The notes below the pieces were generated by a model that ran no database searches, was not told the DNA's origin, and worked only from the letters and a program-made list of their open reading frames with translations. From Treponema sp. (GTDB taxonomy: Bacteria; Spirochaetota; Spirochaetia; Treponematales; Treponemataceae): 64,000 bases of DNA. Location: positions 1-64,000 of the forward strand of contig JAKSLX010000014.1 of assembly GCA_024400915.1 (NCBI GenBank). Reading direction: 5' to 3'. The position numbers and the translations under genes are program-made. Positions within the stretch are counted from its first letter, which is position 1, and every line of letters begins with the position of its first letter. Shown piece after piece: positions 50,833-60,278 of the stretch.

Positions 50833-52989
50833 ATGAATAATTTATCAAATTCAATCTTAAATTCTATCATTGAAATCTCGGAAAAATGCAAGGACAGTGG
50901 ACTTTCAGAAAATGTGGTATGCGAAATTGAACCACAGCTGGAATCGCTGTCTGAAAGTCTTCATATCGAAAAAGAAATTGAGGTCATCTTCTTTGCGTTG
51001 ATTTTTGCGCTTCAGAATCAGTACAACGACTCTGTGAACCTTCATCAGATCGCCGATTTCTTGGATTATCCATTTCTCCATATACTTGAATATCGTAAGG
51101 CTTTAGATGTTTTGGAAGAGAAGAGCCTCATCTATATGTGCTCCAGAAACAATGCAGGCAATCAATCTGAAAACAATGGCTACAAAGTTATGAAGAGTGT
51201 CTCAAATTGTATCATCGATGGAACTCCAATTGTGGAAGTCGGTGCAAAAGAAAGAAGTCTTGAGGAAGTGATTTGCGAGGTACTTAATATTGGGGACTGC
51301 TATCGTGAAGACTACATGGATGTCACTGAATATACGCGACAAATAATCGCATTTGAGAAAAAATATAAGGAAATTGGGCTGATAAAGAATATTACAGAAC
51401 GGTTTCCTGATGAAATTGACAGCAGAATCCTCCTTTATTTCTATTGTTACTCTGTGATTTTTGGAGAGCCTTTTTGCGAATCAAACAGCAGAAATTCAAG
51501 ACGAGGCCCAATAGCCTGCGGTTTTATTCCTAATCCTCAAAGAATCGGCAGAAGAAAGGCCCTTACTAAAGGAGATGACATCCTGTTGAAGGAAGGGTAC
51601 TTGGAAAAATTCTATACGGAAGATCTGAATTCCATGAGAGACGAATTTTATGTTGATTACAGGCTGACAAAAAAAGGTCTGAATCAGTTTTTTGGTTCAA
51701 GTGCTGATTCATACACAGTGGAAAGCGAAGATTTATCGGAATTGGACCAGACAGTCAATGCAATCAGAGATTTTGCCCGCATTTACGAAAACAGTTCGGG
51801 AGGCGTTGAGAAATACAGAAATTTGGAAGAAAGCGAAACTGAATCAATCATCAAATTTGAATATTTCAAAAAAATTAAAACCTTGGTTCCTAACGCTTTT
51901 GACCGCTGGCTTTATATTGATTGTGTGAACGACTTTATTGTGGGTTATAAAAGCGGATTGACTCATACGGTCAAGGACCTTCACGGACGTAGCCCAAAAT
52001 ATTTCCAGACAATCAGAAGCTTTATTGATGAAAAGCATTTTCTGCAGGAAGCAGGTCTTCTTGAAATAGAGAAGGAAGAGGTTGTGGACAAAGCAAAAAT
52101 CGTCCTTACAGATAAATCCATAGAATTGCTTTATGGCGAGAATGCTGACATCTACAAAGTCAAGAAGAATTCTTCCAATATCATGGAGCCTGAATCCCTT
52201 GTAGAAAAGGCACTGTTCTATACAGAAGATATGCAGGACCAGATCGAAATGCTCGGTCAAAGCCTGGAACAGAAGAATCTTGATGCAATCCAGGCTCGGC
52301 TTGAATCAAAGGGACTTTCCAAAGGATTTGCGGCAATCTTGTATGGCGCTCCAGGCACCGGAAAGACAGAAACCGTAATCCAGCTGGCAAAAAGGACCAA
52401 CAGAAAAATTCTGCATGTGGATATTTCTGAGTCAAAGTCAATGTGGTTTGGAGAGAGCGAAAAGCTTATCAAGAAAATTTTCACTGATTACAGGTCATTG
52501 TGTAAATCCTGCAAGAATCGCGGGGAAAATACACCTATTCTGTTGTTCAACGAGGCGGATGCCCTGATCTGCAAAAGAAACAAGCTGGAAGGTGGCGGAA
52601 CCCGTCAGACAGAAAATGCGATGCAGAACATTCTGCTGGAGGAGATGGAAAAGCTTGATGGAATCATGATTGCCACAACCAACCTTTCTGAGAATATGGA
52701 TGCCGCTTTTGAAAGACGTTTCCTGTTCAAGATAAAGTATTCAAAACCAGACGTTGAGGTCAGAAGCAAAATCTGGATGAACAAGATAAAGTCTTTGTCT
52801 GATGAAGATGCCTGTGCTCTTGCAAAGGATTTTGATTTCAGTGGTGGGGAGATTGATAACATAGTCCGCAAAAGTGAGATTGATGAAATCATCACCGGAA
52901 TCCGTCCTGCTTATGGCCGCCTTTTTGAGCTTTGCCAGAAAGAACGCCTTGAGAAAACTGGAAGCAAGGTGATGGGTTTTGCGGTCTAG
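50833..52989 (+). CDS. AAA family ATPase with large N-terminal region
   Basis: A 718-residue protein, 66 bases after sbcC. The C-terminal AAA module has Walker A GAPGTGKT (505-512), a Walker B of FNEADALI (572-579; Asn where Asp usually stands, as NE rather than DE) and TTNLSENMDAAFERRF (sensor and arginine finger). The first 480 residues contain winged-helix-like pieces (RIGRRKALTKGDDILLKEGYLEKF, LTDKSIELL) but no family I recognise. The ATG at 50833 has AGGGG before it. It may remodel a protein or DNA complex; the neighbour SbcCD hints at DNA repair (inference). Confidence 0.78.
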   Translation: MNNLSNSILNSIIEISEKCKDSGLSENVVCEIEPQLESLSESLHIEKEIEVIFFALIFALQNQYNDSVNLHQIADFLDYPFLHILEYRKALDVLEEKSLIYMCSRNNAGNQSENNGYKVMKSVSNCIIDGTPIVEVGAKERSLEEVICEVLNIGDCYREDYMDVTEYTRQIIAFEKKYKEIGLIKNITERFPDEIDSRILLYFYCYSVIFGEPFCESNSRNSRRGPIACGFIPNPQRIGRRKALTKGDDILLKEGYLEKFYTEDLNSMRDEFYVDYRLTKKGLNQFFGSSADSYTVESEDLSELDQTVNAIRDFARIYENSSGGVEKYRNLEESETESIIKFEYFKKIKTLVPNAFDRWLYIDCVNDFIVGYKSGLTHTVKDLHGRSPKYFQTIRSFIDEKHFLQEAGLLEIEKEEVVDKAKIVLTDKSIELLYGENADIYKVKKNSSNIMEPESLVEKALFYTEDMQDQIEMLGQSLEQKNLDAIQARLESKGLSKGFAAILYGAPGTGKTETVIQLAKRTNRKILHVDISESKSMWFGESEKLIKKIFTDYRSLCKSCKNRGENTPILLFNEADALICKRNKLEGGGTRQTENAMQNILLEEMEKLDGIMIATTNLSENMDAAFERRFLFKIKYSKPDVEVRSKIWMNKIKSLSDEDACALAKDFDFSGGEIDNIVRKSEIDEIITGIRPAYGRLFELCQKERLEKTGSKVMGFAV

Positions 52990-53064
52990 AAAATAGATAG
53001 AATTCTAAGTTTATGGATAAAATTTTATAAGGGATTGTTGTTAAAAAGATTTTGATTTTTTGGT

Positions 53065-54009
53065 ATGCTCAGAATGATGTTTACAACAATCCTAATTCTG
53101 GTAATCGGAATTTCAATTCTATTCATAAGCTTGGCATGTAACGGAGTCATCGACCTGTCGGTGAAATATGCCATTTTCATTTCGGCTTTCACGATCATAA
53201 TCACTCTTATTCAATTTGTTGCTCATCGATATCTTAAAAATAAGAATAAGAAAACTGTCGCCAAGACTGTGGAATATATGGACAAGGTCATTGCTGAACT
53301 AAGCGAGAACCAGTTTTATCTTATGGAATTCGTGGCACAGATTCTTGGTAGCCACGATCTTTTTACAGGACGACATGTAATCCATACCCAGTCTTATGTT
53401 GAGCTGATTGCGCTTAAATTGCGTGAACTGGGTTATTATCAGGAAGAGCTGACTGACCGGACGATCAAGAACATGAAGACCGCCGCATTCCTCCATGACA
53501 TCGGAAAGATTCATATTCCGGAGGGAATCCTGAACAAGAATGGAAAATTCACTGATGAGGAATTCCAGCTTATGCGCTGCCATCCGGAAGAAGGCGCCAA
53601 GCTCATAGATTTTCTTCCTTTGGTTGATGATGGCGAATTCAACAAAATCGCAGAGGAAATGACCTTGTGCCATCACGAAAAATGGGATGGTACAGGATAT
53701 CCTTATCACCTGAAGGGAAACGAAATTCCTCTTTCCGCAAGAATCATGGCAGGCGCGGATGTTCTGGATGCTCTTTTGAGCCGCCGCCTCTATAAATCCC
53801 CAGTTCCAATCACCGATGCGATTGAAAAATTCAAGATGGCTTCAGGCACACATTTTGAGCCATGCATTGTTGAGGCGGTAATTGCGCTTCAGGATCAGAT
53901 CGATGAGGTTGACCGTATTTTCAAGGAAACCGAAGCCGCCACAAATGAGGAAGAGCTTGCCTGGTGGGATAATTATCACGAGATGATTGAACGGGGAAGC
54001 AAACAGTAA
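53065..54009 (+). CDS. HD-GYP domain protein, membrane anchored
   Basis: A 314-residue protein. Two membrane helices (about 5-28 and 34-58) are followed by a HD-GYP domain with HDIGKIHIPEGILNKNG, the metal-site pair, and HHEKWDGTGYP, the diagnostic GYP motif. HD-GYP enzymes hydrolyse cyclic-di-GMP to GMP. No sensor domain is visible between helix and catalytic part. An in-frame ATG at 53077 is an alternative start; TATGCT ends seven bases before it, which would suit a leaderless transcript. It lies upstream of plsC with 53 bases between. Confidence 0.9.
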   Translation: MLRMMFTTILILVIGISILFISLACNGVIDLSVKYAIFISAFTIIITLIQFVAHRYLKNKNKKTVAKTVEYMDKVIAELSENQFYLMEFVAQILGSHDLFTGRHVIHTQSYVELIALKLRELGYYQEELTDRTIKNMKTAAFLHDIGKIHIPEGILNKNGKFTDEEFQLMRCHPEEGAKLIDFLPLVDDGEFNKIAEEMTLCHHEKWDGTGYPYHLKGNEIPLSARIMAGADVLDALLSRRLYKSPVPITDAIEKFKMASGTHFEPCIVEAVIALQDQIDEVDRIFKETEAATNEEELAWWDNYHEMIERGSKQ

Positions 54010-54062
54010 AAAGCTTTGGCCAGGTAGTAGTATTTTATTTCAAGTTATAGGAAAATGGAAAT

Positions 54063-54815
54063 ATGATCAGAACAATTTTTAGGATAATAAAAGTAATATG
54101 CTGGATGCTTATTCGTGGCAAATGGCTTAGACTTGCAAAAAAATATGATAGACAGGGCAACATTGAAGCCCGAGATAAAATCGTTCATGAAAAGGTTCCT
54201 TTATGGGCTCGCTATGTAGTTCAGCAATGTCCTGCAGAGGTGGAAGTCATTGGTGAAGAAAAAATCCCACAGGATCGGGCTGTAGTCTTTATCGCAAATC
54301 ATCAGAGCAACATGGATATCCCGGTTCTCCTGGGCTATATCGATAAGCTCATGTGTTTTGTTGCAAAGGCTGAGCTTTCAAAGATTCCTCTTCTTTATGA
54401 TTGGATGAAGATGCTGCAGTGTACATTCATGGACAGAAAGAGTCCAAGATCTGCGGTAAAGGCGATGCATGATGCCGTTGACGGATTGAAGAAAGGCTAT
54501 TCCCAGATGATTTTCCCTGAAGGAACAAGAAGCCGTGGCGGTGAACATCATGAATTCAAGGCCGGCAGCTTTAAGCTGGCATTCATGGCGGAAGCAACCA
54601 TTGTTCCAGTCACAATTGATGGAACCTGGCGTTTGCTGGAAGAAAAAGGGGTGATGAGCAAGGGGAAAGTTACCGTCACAATTCATGATCCTATTGTGAC
54701 AGCTGGCATGTCAAAGGACGAGATGAAGGAGCTTCCTCCAAAAATTGAACAGATTTGCTGCGCTGCTCTTCCTCCACCTAGGGAACTTCCTGCAAAGAAA
54801 AGAGGATTATTTTAA
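54063..54815 (+). CDS. 1-acyl-glycerol-3-phosphate acyltransferase (PlsC family)
   Basis: A 250-residue acyltransferase. Motif I is NHQSNMD (H-x4-D), motif III is FPEGTRSRGG, and the N-terminus is one membrane-associated helix (MIRTIFRIIKVICWMLIRG). It adds the second acyl chain to make phosphatidic acid in phospholipid synthesis. The length is normal. Upstream ribosome site is weak (AGGAAA). Confidence 0.92.
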   Translation: MIRTIFRIIKVICWMLIRGKWLRLAKKYDRQGNIEARDKIVHEKVPLWARYVVQQCPAEVEVIGEEKIPQDRAVVFIANHQSNMDIPVLLGYIDKLMCFVAKAELSKIPLLYDWMKMLQCTFMDRKSPRSAVKAMHDAVDGLKKGYSQMIFPEGTRSRGGEHHEFKAGSFKLAFMAEATIVPVTIDGTWRLLEEKGVMSKGKVTVTIHDPIVTAGMSKDEMKELPPKIEQICCAALPPPRELPAKKRGLF

Positions 54816-54888
54816 TAAATTTTCTTTATAAATCAAAATAAACTACATAACCGAAAAGATTACACCATTAATAAATAAAATGTTATGT

Positions 54889-54894
54889 TATAAT
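54889..54894 (+). promoter_or_regulatory. -10 box of the Cache chemoreceptor gene
   Basis: TATAAT 31 bases before the ATG at 54925, with GGAGAAGG between. No clear -35 (TAATAAATAA region is AT-rich). Confidence 0.45.
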
Positions 54895-54924
54895 TGTCTG
54901 AATAATATTTTGGTGGAGAAGGTT

Positions 54925-56976
54925 ATGAGCAAACGAAGATCCCTAGCTTTTAAATGTACGGCCATTGTAATTCTTGCCTATATCGCTATTACTGTAATTT
55001 CTTCTGGCATTCTTACAAAAATCCTCAAGTCGAAAATTTCGACAGAAACTGAAAAAAATTGTTATGCATTAACACAGTCATATTCTGAAGCAATCGCGGC
55101 AAAAATATCCCAGATTTGTGGACAGCTTACGGGCTATACCGTTTCTGAAGTGATCGCTTCTGGTGATCCTGATGAAATCCTGCCATGGTTCCTGGATAAT
55201 CGTTCTTTGCGTCCTGCCGACTGTGATTACATTGCTTATGTTAATAGAGAAGGTCAGATGTATGCAGAATCTGGCTCGATCACAAATGTTAAGGATACTG
55301 ATTTCTATAACGCCATCTTTAAAAAGAAATTCAGAGAATATGCAAGTACTTCCATAACTTCTGCGATTTCAGGAAAAACATCGATATTCATCTGTAAGGC
55401 TGTTCTTGAGAATGGTGCTGCCCAGGGATTCATCGCAAACAGCGTAAATGCCGGAATCATTCAGGATGCCTTTGAGAAATTTGATTTGTATGACGGAAAG
55501 GCTGTGATTACCTGTGGTGAGGAATTTATTACTTCTGCAGATAACCGTAAGGATGGTTATGAAATCCTCAAACAAGAAAATACTGTAATCGCAGAAAGCG
55601 ACTATGGCAATTGGATCAAGCTTGATGAAACCGGTGAAGAATATTTTGTTACAAGCCAGAAGATTCAAGGTTCAAACTGGGTTTTGAATTTCATTGTTTC
55701 CAGCTCATCGATCACAAGTCTTGGAAACACAATCGCAATCACACAGATCGAGACAAGCATTATCCTGGTGATTTTGCTTTCAATCATAATCATGTTGATT
55801 ATCAGCAGTTCCCTTAAGCCTCTCAAGATTGTTTCAAGATCAATCAATGAAATCGCCAGCGGAAGTGCGGATTTGACTAAACGAATTGAAATGAAGGGCT
55901 CTCATCTTGATGAAGTTGGACAGGTTGTCGACGGATTTAATATGTTCAGCGAGAAACTTCAGTCAATCATCGCTGCAATTAAGGATTCAAAGGAGAAGCT
56001 GTCCGGAACAGGCCGCAAACTCATTGATTCCACAAATGATACTTCAATCGCAATCGATAAGGTAATCGCAAACATCGACAATGTTGGTCATAGCATTGAA
56101 GGCCAGTCTCAGAGCGTCGATGAGACTTCGGAGACAATCAATCAGATTTCAGAAAACATCCAGGCTCTCAGTCAGCTGGTTGAAGGACAGGTTAGTTCTG
56201 TTGCCCAGGCTAGTAGCTCAGTAGAAGAGATGATCGGCAACATTAATTCCGTAAACAAAACCGTGGAATCTATGAGTAATGCTTTTGCTGTACTTAACAA
56301 AAACTCTGCTGACAGTATTTCCAAGCAGACGATTGCCTATAACATGATCAAGGAAGTTGAGGATGAATCCCAGATATTGCTTCAGGCAAACGAAGTTATA
56401 TCTGCAATTGCCGAACAGACTAATCTTCTTGCCATGAATGCCGCAATTGAGGCTGCCCATGCAGGTGACAGCGGTAAAGGCTTCAGTGTTGTTGCTGACG
56501 AAATCAGAAAGCTTTCTGAAAGTTCCGCTGAACAGACTGAAACAATCGGTAAGCAGCTGGAAAAAATCACAAATACAATTACCGCTGTTGTAAATACATC
56601 CCAGGAAGCACAGATTGCATTGTCTTCTGTTTCTGATGGTCTTGCAAACACAAATTCTCTTGTTCAGGAAATCACTCAGGCGATGATGGAGCAGGAAGTC
56701 GGTTCAAAGCAGATCATCGAAGCACTTAAGGTAATGAATGATTCAACCAGCGATGTAAGTTCCGCATCTGTTGTCATGAACAATGAAACAAAGAAAATCT
56801 ACGAAGGTGTAAATTCCCTCAAGGAAAATTCAAATACCATGAAGGAAGCCATGGTGGACATGAGTAGCGGTGTAAGATTGATCAACGAAGCCGGCAATGA
56901 ACTCCATTCACTTTCCGACCTTGTCAATGCTTCAATCATGGATATTGGAATTCAGGTTGATAAATTCAAGAGCTAG
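54925..56976 (+). CDS. Methyl-accepting chemotaxis protein with Cache-type sensor
   Basis: A 683-residue chemoreceptor. One membrane helix near residue 10-35 and one near 270-290 flank a periplasmic double-Cache-like sensor (SEVIASGDPDEI, YIAYVNREGQMYAE, TDFYNAIFKK, SAISGKTSIFICKAVLENG). A HAMP domain follows (SLKPLKIVSRSINEIASGSADLTKRI), then the signalling coiled coil with tip NLLAMNAAIEAAHAGDSGKG. Cache domains bind small ligands such as amino or organic acids. The ATG at 54925 is chosen over an upstream frame because of GGAGAAGG. Confidence 0.93.
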   Translation: MSKRRSLAFKCTAIVILAYIAITVISSGILTKILKSKISTETEKNCYALTQSYSEAIAAKISQICGQLTGYTVSEVIASGDPDEILPWFLDNRSLRPADCDYIAYVNREGQMYAESGSITNVKDTDFYNAIFKKKFREYASTSITSAISGKTSIFICKAVLENGAAQGFIANSVNAGIIQDAFEKFDLYDGKAVITCGEEFITSADNRKDGYEILKQENTVIAESDYGNWIKLDETGEEYFVTSQKIQGSNWVLNFIVSSSSITSLGNTIAITQIETSIILVILLSIIIMLIISSSLKPLKIVSRSINEIASGSADLTKRIEMKGSHLDEVGQVVDGFNMFSEKLQSIIAAIKDSKEKLSGTGRKLIDSTNDTSIAIDKVIANIDNVGHSIEGQSQSVDETSETINQISENIQALSQLVEGQVSSVAQASSSVEEMIGNINSVNKTVESMSNAFAVLNKNSADSISKQTIAYNMIKEVEDESQILLQANEVISAIAEQTNLLAMNAAIEAAHAGDSGKGFSVVADEIRKLSESSAEQTETIGKQLEKITNTITAVVNTSQEAQIALSSVSDGLANTNSLVQEITQAMMEQEVGSKQIIEALKVMNDSTSDVSSASVVMNNETKKIYEGVNSLKENSNTMKEAMVDMSSGVRLINEAGNELHSLSDLVNASIMDIGIQVDKFKS

Positions 56977-57008
56977 TTTTTATTTTGTGTTATAATCATA
57001 TCTGTAAA

Positions 57009-57821
57009 ATGGACAGATTCTTTATAAACGGAAAAAAACAGGCCCAGCCTGCAGCTACAGTAAAACTCACTCAAAAAGATTTCGAGAACAATGATTGCAT
57101 CAGCGTCTACTGGTTAGGTGGAGGCGGTGCAATGATAAATTCCTTTGGAACAATCCTTCTTCTGGATCCGTTGCTGAAAGGTTTTGACATGCCGCTCCTG
57201 ATTGATTATGTGGCAGATATCGGAATCATCAAGCATGTGGATGGTTATTTTGTTACCCATGTCGACAACGACCATTTTTCACGGGATACATTGCGGGATT
57301 TGGCTTCGGTCACTGATGAAGTCCACAGTTCCCATTACGTCGCCTCTTTGATGAAAGAGGAATGTGGCGTTGATGCTGTTGGTCATACCTGGCATAATCT
57401 GGTGAAGATAAATGATGTTACAGTGGAATTTACTCCCGCCGATCACAACTGGCAAAGCGAACTGGAAGAATTCAATTACAGAATCTGGGATAAAAAAGAA
57501 TACAGCGGATTTTATATAAGAACCCATGGAAAGAAAATCTGGATGGTTGGCGATTCCCGTCTCATGGATGAACAGCTTGAAATGGAACAGCCGGATGTGA
57601 TCCTCTTTGATTTTTCCGACAACGAGTTCCATATCGGGCTTAAGAACGCCATCAGGCTTGCCAATACCTATTCGGAGTCAAAGCTCGTGCTGATTCACTG
57701 GGGTACGGTTGATGCCCCTGAAATGAGTCCGTTCAATGGAAATCCTCAGGACATTTTGGATAATGTTATGAATCCGGAAAGGGTAGTGATCTTGAATCCA
57801 GGGGAAGAATTCAGGTTGTAG
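57009..57821 (+). CDS. MBL-fold hydrolase (UlaG-like)
   Basis: A 270-residue metallo-beta-lactamase-fold protein. The metal set is FVTHVDNDHFS (HxDxDH variant), HSSHYV, ADHNW, MVGDSRLM and HWGTVD. The WLGGGGAMINSFGTILLLDP opening fits the UlaG/L-ascorbate-6-phosphate lactonase-like group, but the substrate is unknown. The start at 57009 (MDRFFINGKK) follows a TATAAT box at 56991 by 12 bases; no Shine-Dalgarno is obvious. Confidence 0.82.
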   Translation: MDRFFINGKKQAQPAATVKLTQKDFENNDCISVYWLGGGGAMINSFGTILLLDPLLKGFDMPLLIDYVADIGIIKHVDGYFVTHVDNDHFSRDTLRDLASVTDEVHSSHYVASLMKEECGVDAVGHTWHNLVKINDVTVEFTPADHNWQSELEEFNYRIWDKKEYSGFYIRTHGKKIWMVGDSRLMDEQLEMEQPDVILFDFSDNEFHIGLKNAIRLANTYSESKLVLIHWGTVDAPEMSPFNGNPQDILDNVMNPERVVILNPGEEFRL

Positions 57822-57932
57822 TCCCGATTGGCTTGATTCTGTCTTCCTTTACAGATGTATTTTTTAATTAAATAATTTAATTTTCAAATTTGCCACATTC
57901 AATATACAATGGTTATATTCAGGAGTATGACC

Positions 57933-58451
57933 ATGAACAGAAATCCAAAATCCTTGATTCTTATTTTTGCCCTGATGATTTTTTCCATCAGCTCCATGTC
58001 TGCCCAGTTTAAAGTGCAGTTTGATGCAAGGGACATAAACAATGAGGTCGTGACAGATTCCGTTTTCTCAAAGACCAAGGTGACTATGATCAATGTATGG
58101 GGAACCTTTTGCGGACCATGCATCGCAGAGATGCCGGACTTAGGGATCCTGAACAAGGAATACGGCGAAAAGGATTTTCAGGTGGTTGGTATTGTTATAG
58201 ATGCCCTGAACAGAAAAGGAACTCCTGATGCCAAAATGATTGAGACCGCAAGAAAGATCGTGAAGCAGACTGATGCAGATTATGTTCATGTTGTTCCTGA
58301 CGCAAAGCTTATGAATGGGATCCTTAGAGGCATATATGCGGTTCCAACCACAATATTTGTGGATTCCAATGGAATTGTGATCGGTCAGGTTTACACAGGC
58401 AGCAGAAGCCTGAAAGACTGGAAGAAGATTGTGGACGGCCTGTTAAGATGA
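57933..58451 (+). CDS. TlpA/ResA-like thioredoxin-fold lipid-free secreted protein
   Basis: A 172-residue protein with a Sec signal peptide (MNRNPKSLILIFALMIFS... cut near SMSA) and a thioredoxin domain with the active site WGTFCGPCIAEMPD. VVGIVIDALNRKG and YAVPTTIFVDSNG fit the TlpA/ResA group, reductases outside the inner membrane. AGGAG precedes the ATG at 57933 by seven bases. Its stop overlaps the next start (ATGA), so it is translationally coupled to the short CxxC peptide, and through it to the ferredoxin-type membrane protein. Confidence 0.9.
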   Translation: MNRNPKSLILIFALMIFSISSMSAQFKVQFDARDINNEVVTDSVFSKTKVTMINVWGTFCGPCIAEMPDLGILNKEYGEKDFQVVGIVIDALNRKGTPDAKMIETARKIVKQTDADYVHVVPDAKLMNGILRGIYAVPTTIFVDSNGIVIGQVYTGSRSLKDWKKIVDGLLR

Positions 58452-58585
58452 TCAGAAAATTTGTTCCCTTTGTGATACTGGTTTTAAGCGTTTCTCTGAT
58501 TGTCGCTGGCATTTTTCGTCAGGAAGCGGAATGTGTTATTGAGAAAGCCACAAAGATCTGCATGGAGTGTATAGGAATTGGCTAA
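58448..58585 (+). CDS. Short CxxC membrane peptide (CD1871A-like family), 45 aa
   Basis: A 45-residue peptide too short for most gene finders. One membrane helix (FVPFVILVLSVSLIVAGIF) is followed by EAECVIEKATKICMECIGIG with C29, C38 and C41 (CMEC, a CxxC). Small CD1871A-family proteins of this size and CxxC arrangement sit in operons with TlpA-like and ferredoxin-type membrane proteins in anaerobes. Start overlaps the tlpA stop by four bases (ATGA) and its end overlaps the next gene by eight. It may relay electrons between those partners (inference). Confidence 0.8.
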   Translation: MIRKFVPFVILVLSVSLIVAGIFRQEAECVIEKATKICMECIGIG

Positions 58586-59423
58586 ATCATCAAAAAGAAG
58601 ATTGGTTATCCAGGCCTGCTTTGCCGCCCTCTCCAATGGATATCTAAAAGGATTTGCCAAGGGGAAAATCTATCAGGGCGATCTGAAGTATATATGCGTT
58701 CCGGGAATGAACTGCTACTCCTGTCCTGGAGCCTTAGGTTCCTGCCCGATCGGAGCATTGCAGGCGACCTTGAACAGCCGTGAATACAGCGTCTCACTTT
58801 ATGTGTTGGGAATCATCTCTCTGTTTGGCATAATATTTGGACGTTTTGTCTGCGGTTTCCTGTGTCCCTTTGGACTCATCCAGGACCTGCTTTATAAGAT
58901 TCCATTCGTCAAGAAAATCAGGGAGCTGAAAGGTGAAAAAATAATCAAAAACTTTAGGTTTTTGATCCTTGGCATTTTTGTGATAATTCTCCCGATGTTC
59001 ATCGTTGACATAACAGGTCTTGGGGAGCCCTGGTTCTGCAAATTCATCTGTCCTGTTGGGACATTGGAAGGTGGAATTCCGCTGCTGATCTTGAACAAGA
59101 CTCTTCGTTCCGCCGCCGGTTTTCTGTTCAGATGGAAGCTGGTGATTCTTATGATCCTCCTGCTGTGCTCTGTTGTCATCTATCGTCCTTTTTGCAGGTA
59201 CATCTGTCCTCTTGGTGCAGTTTACGGAATTTTCAACAAGGTCTCATTTATGGGATATAAGGTTGATGAGGCAAAATGCACAAGATGCGGTGCATGCCAG
59301 AAGACTTGTAAGCTGAACATCAAGGTCTATGAAAATCCAAATTCGATTGATTGCATAAGGTGTGGAGACTGCAAGTCAGCCTGTCCGGGAAAGGCAATAG
59401 AAATTAAAGGATTGGGTAAGTGA
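58578..59423 (+). CDS. 4Fe-4S membrane protein (NapH/YccM-like)
   Basis: A 281-residue protein with about five membrane helices. Cys-rich loops in the membrane part (CYSCPGALGSCPIGA, GFLCPFGLIQD, FICPVGT, RYICPLGA) and two ferredoxin-type CxxCxxCxxxC motifs at the C-terminus (CTRCGACQKTC and CIRCGDCKSAC). This is the NapH/YccM/CcoG-like family, membrane electron carriers. TTG at 58578 is the start; AGGA lies very close, so the exact start is not certain. Operon with the TlpA-like and CxxC genes. Confidence 0.88.
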   Translation: MAKSSKRRLVIQACFAALSNGYLKGFAKGKIYQGDLKYICVPGMNCYSCPGALGSCPIGALQATLNSREYSVSLYVLGIISLFGIIFGRFVCGFLCPFGLIQDLLYKIPFVKKIRELKGEKIIKNFRFLILGIFVIILPMFIVDITGLGEPWFCKFICPVGTLEGGIPLLILNKTLRSAAGFLFRWKLVILMILLLCSVVIYRPFCRYICPLGAVYGIFNKVSFMGYKVDEAKCTRCGACQKTCKLNIKVYENPNSIDCIRCGDCKSACPGKAIEIKGLGK

Positions 59424-59425
59424 TT

Positions 59426-60202
59426 ATGAGCGGAAATGTTTGTGATGACGTGAATATTTTGGGAAGATTTTGTGGCCAGCGGGATGTCGATGCCTTGACC
59501 CAGGATGAAATCAAAAAGATTCTTGGCAAGCCAAAGGCGGATGTGATGGTCCTGTTTGGCGGAAGCATTCTTGCAGGCGGGGAAGTTTTTGCGGAAGCCA
59601 TAAGAAATGGTGTTGCCGGGACATATATAATTGTTGGAGGAGCAGGCTACACAACACAGGCTCTTCGAAATGCCATGCATGATCAGTTTCCGGAGCTGGA
59701 GACCGATGGTCGTACCGAGGCTGAGCTCTTCAATGATTATCTTAAGATGCAGTATGGAATTTCTGCGGATTATCTGGAAGTAAAATCCACAAACTGCGGA
59801 AACAATATCACATATCTGCTTGAGATCCTCAAGAACAACGATATTTCATGTGAATCGATAATCCTTTGCCAGGATGCCACAATGCAGAAAAGGATGGAAG
59901 CAACCCTCAGAAAATATGAGCCTGAGATGAGGATAATCAACTATGCCAGTTACAGGGCAACAGTTCGGGAGGATCTTTCCTTTGAGGAAGATATCTGGGG
60001 CATGTGGGATTTTGAGAGATATCTGTCGCTGCTTATGGGAGAGATTCCACGGCTTACAGACGATGAAAATGGATATGGTCCCTCAGGGAAAAATTTTATT
60101 GCCCATGTTGAGATTCCTCTTGAAGTAAAGGACGCTTTTTTGAATCTGCAGAAACAGTACAAGAATCTGGTCCGTGAAGCAAATCCTGCTTATGCCGGAT
60201 GA
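59426..60202 (+). CDS. YdcF family protein
   Basis: A 258-residue DUF218/YdcF protein with MVLFGGSILAGGEVFAEAI, IIVGGAG, and CQDATMQKRMEATLRKY, which fit the YdcF/SanA group. YdcF of E. coli binds SAM-like ligands; SanA affects envelope integrity. No signal peptide here. The ATG at 59426 follows a GTG at 59420 in the same frame; a GGG-TAAG lies upstream of both. Confidence 0.85.
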   Translation: MSGNVCDDVNILGRFCGQRDVDALTQDEIKKILGKPKADVMVLFGGSILAGGEVFAEAIRNGVAGTYIIVGGAGYTTQALRNAMHDQFPELETDGRTEAELFNDYLKMQYGISADYLEVKSTNCGNNITYLLEILKNNDISCESIILCQDATMQKRMEATLRKYEPEMRIINYASYRATVREDLSFEEDIWGMWDFERYLSLLMGEIPRLTDDENGYGPSGKNFIAHVEIPLEVKDAFLNLQKQYKNLVREANPAYAG

Positions 60203-60278
60203 TCTTTAATCTTCTGATTTAAGGAATTGTGCTGAGAGTAGGCAGTGGAATGGAAATATTTTATAATTCCAGGGGATT

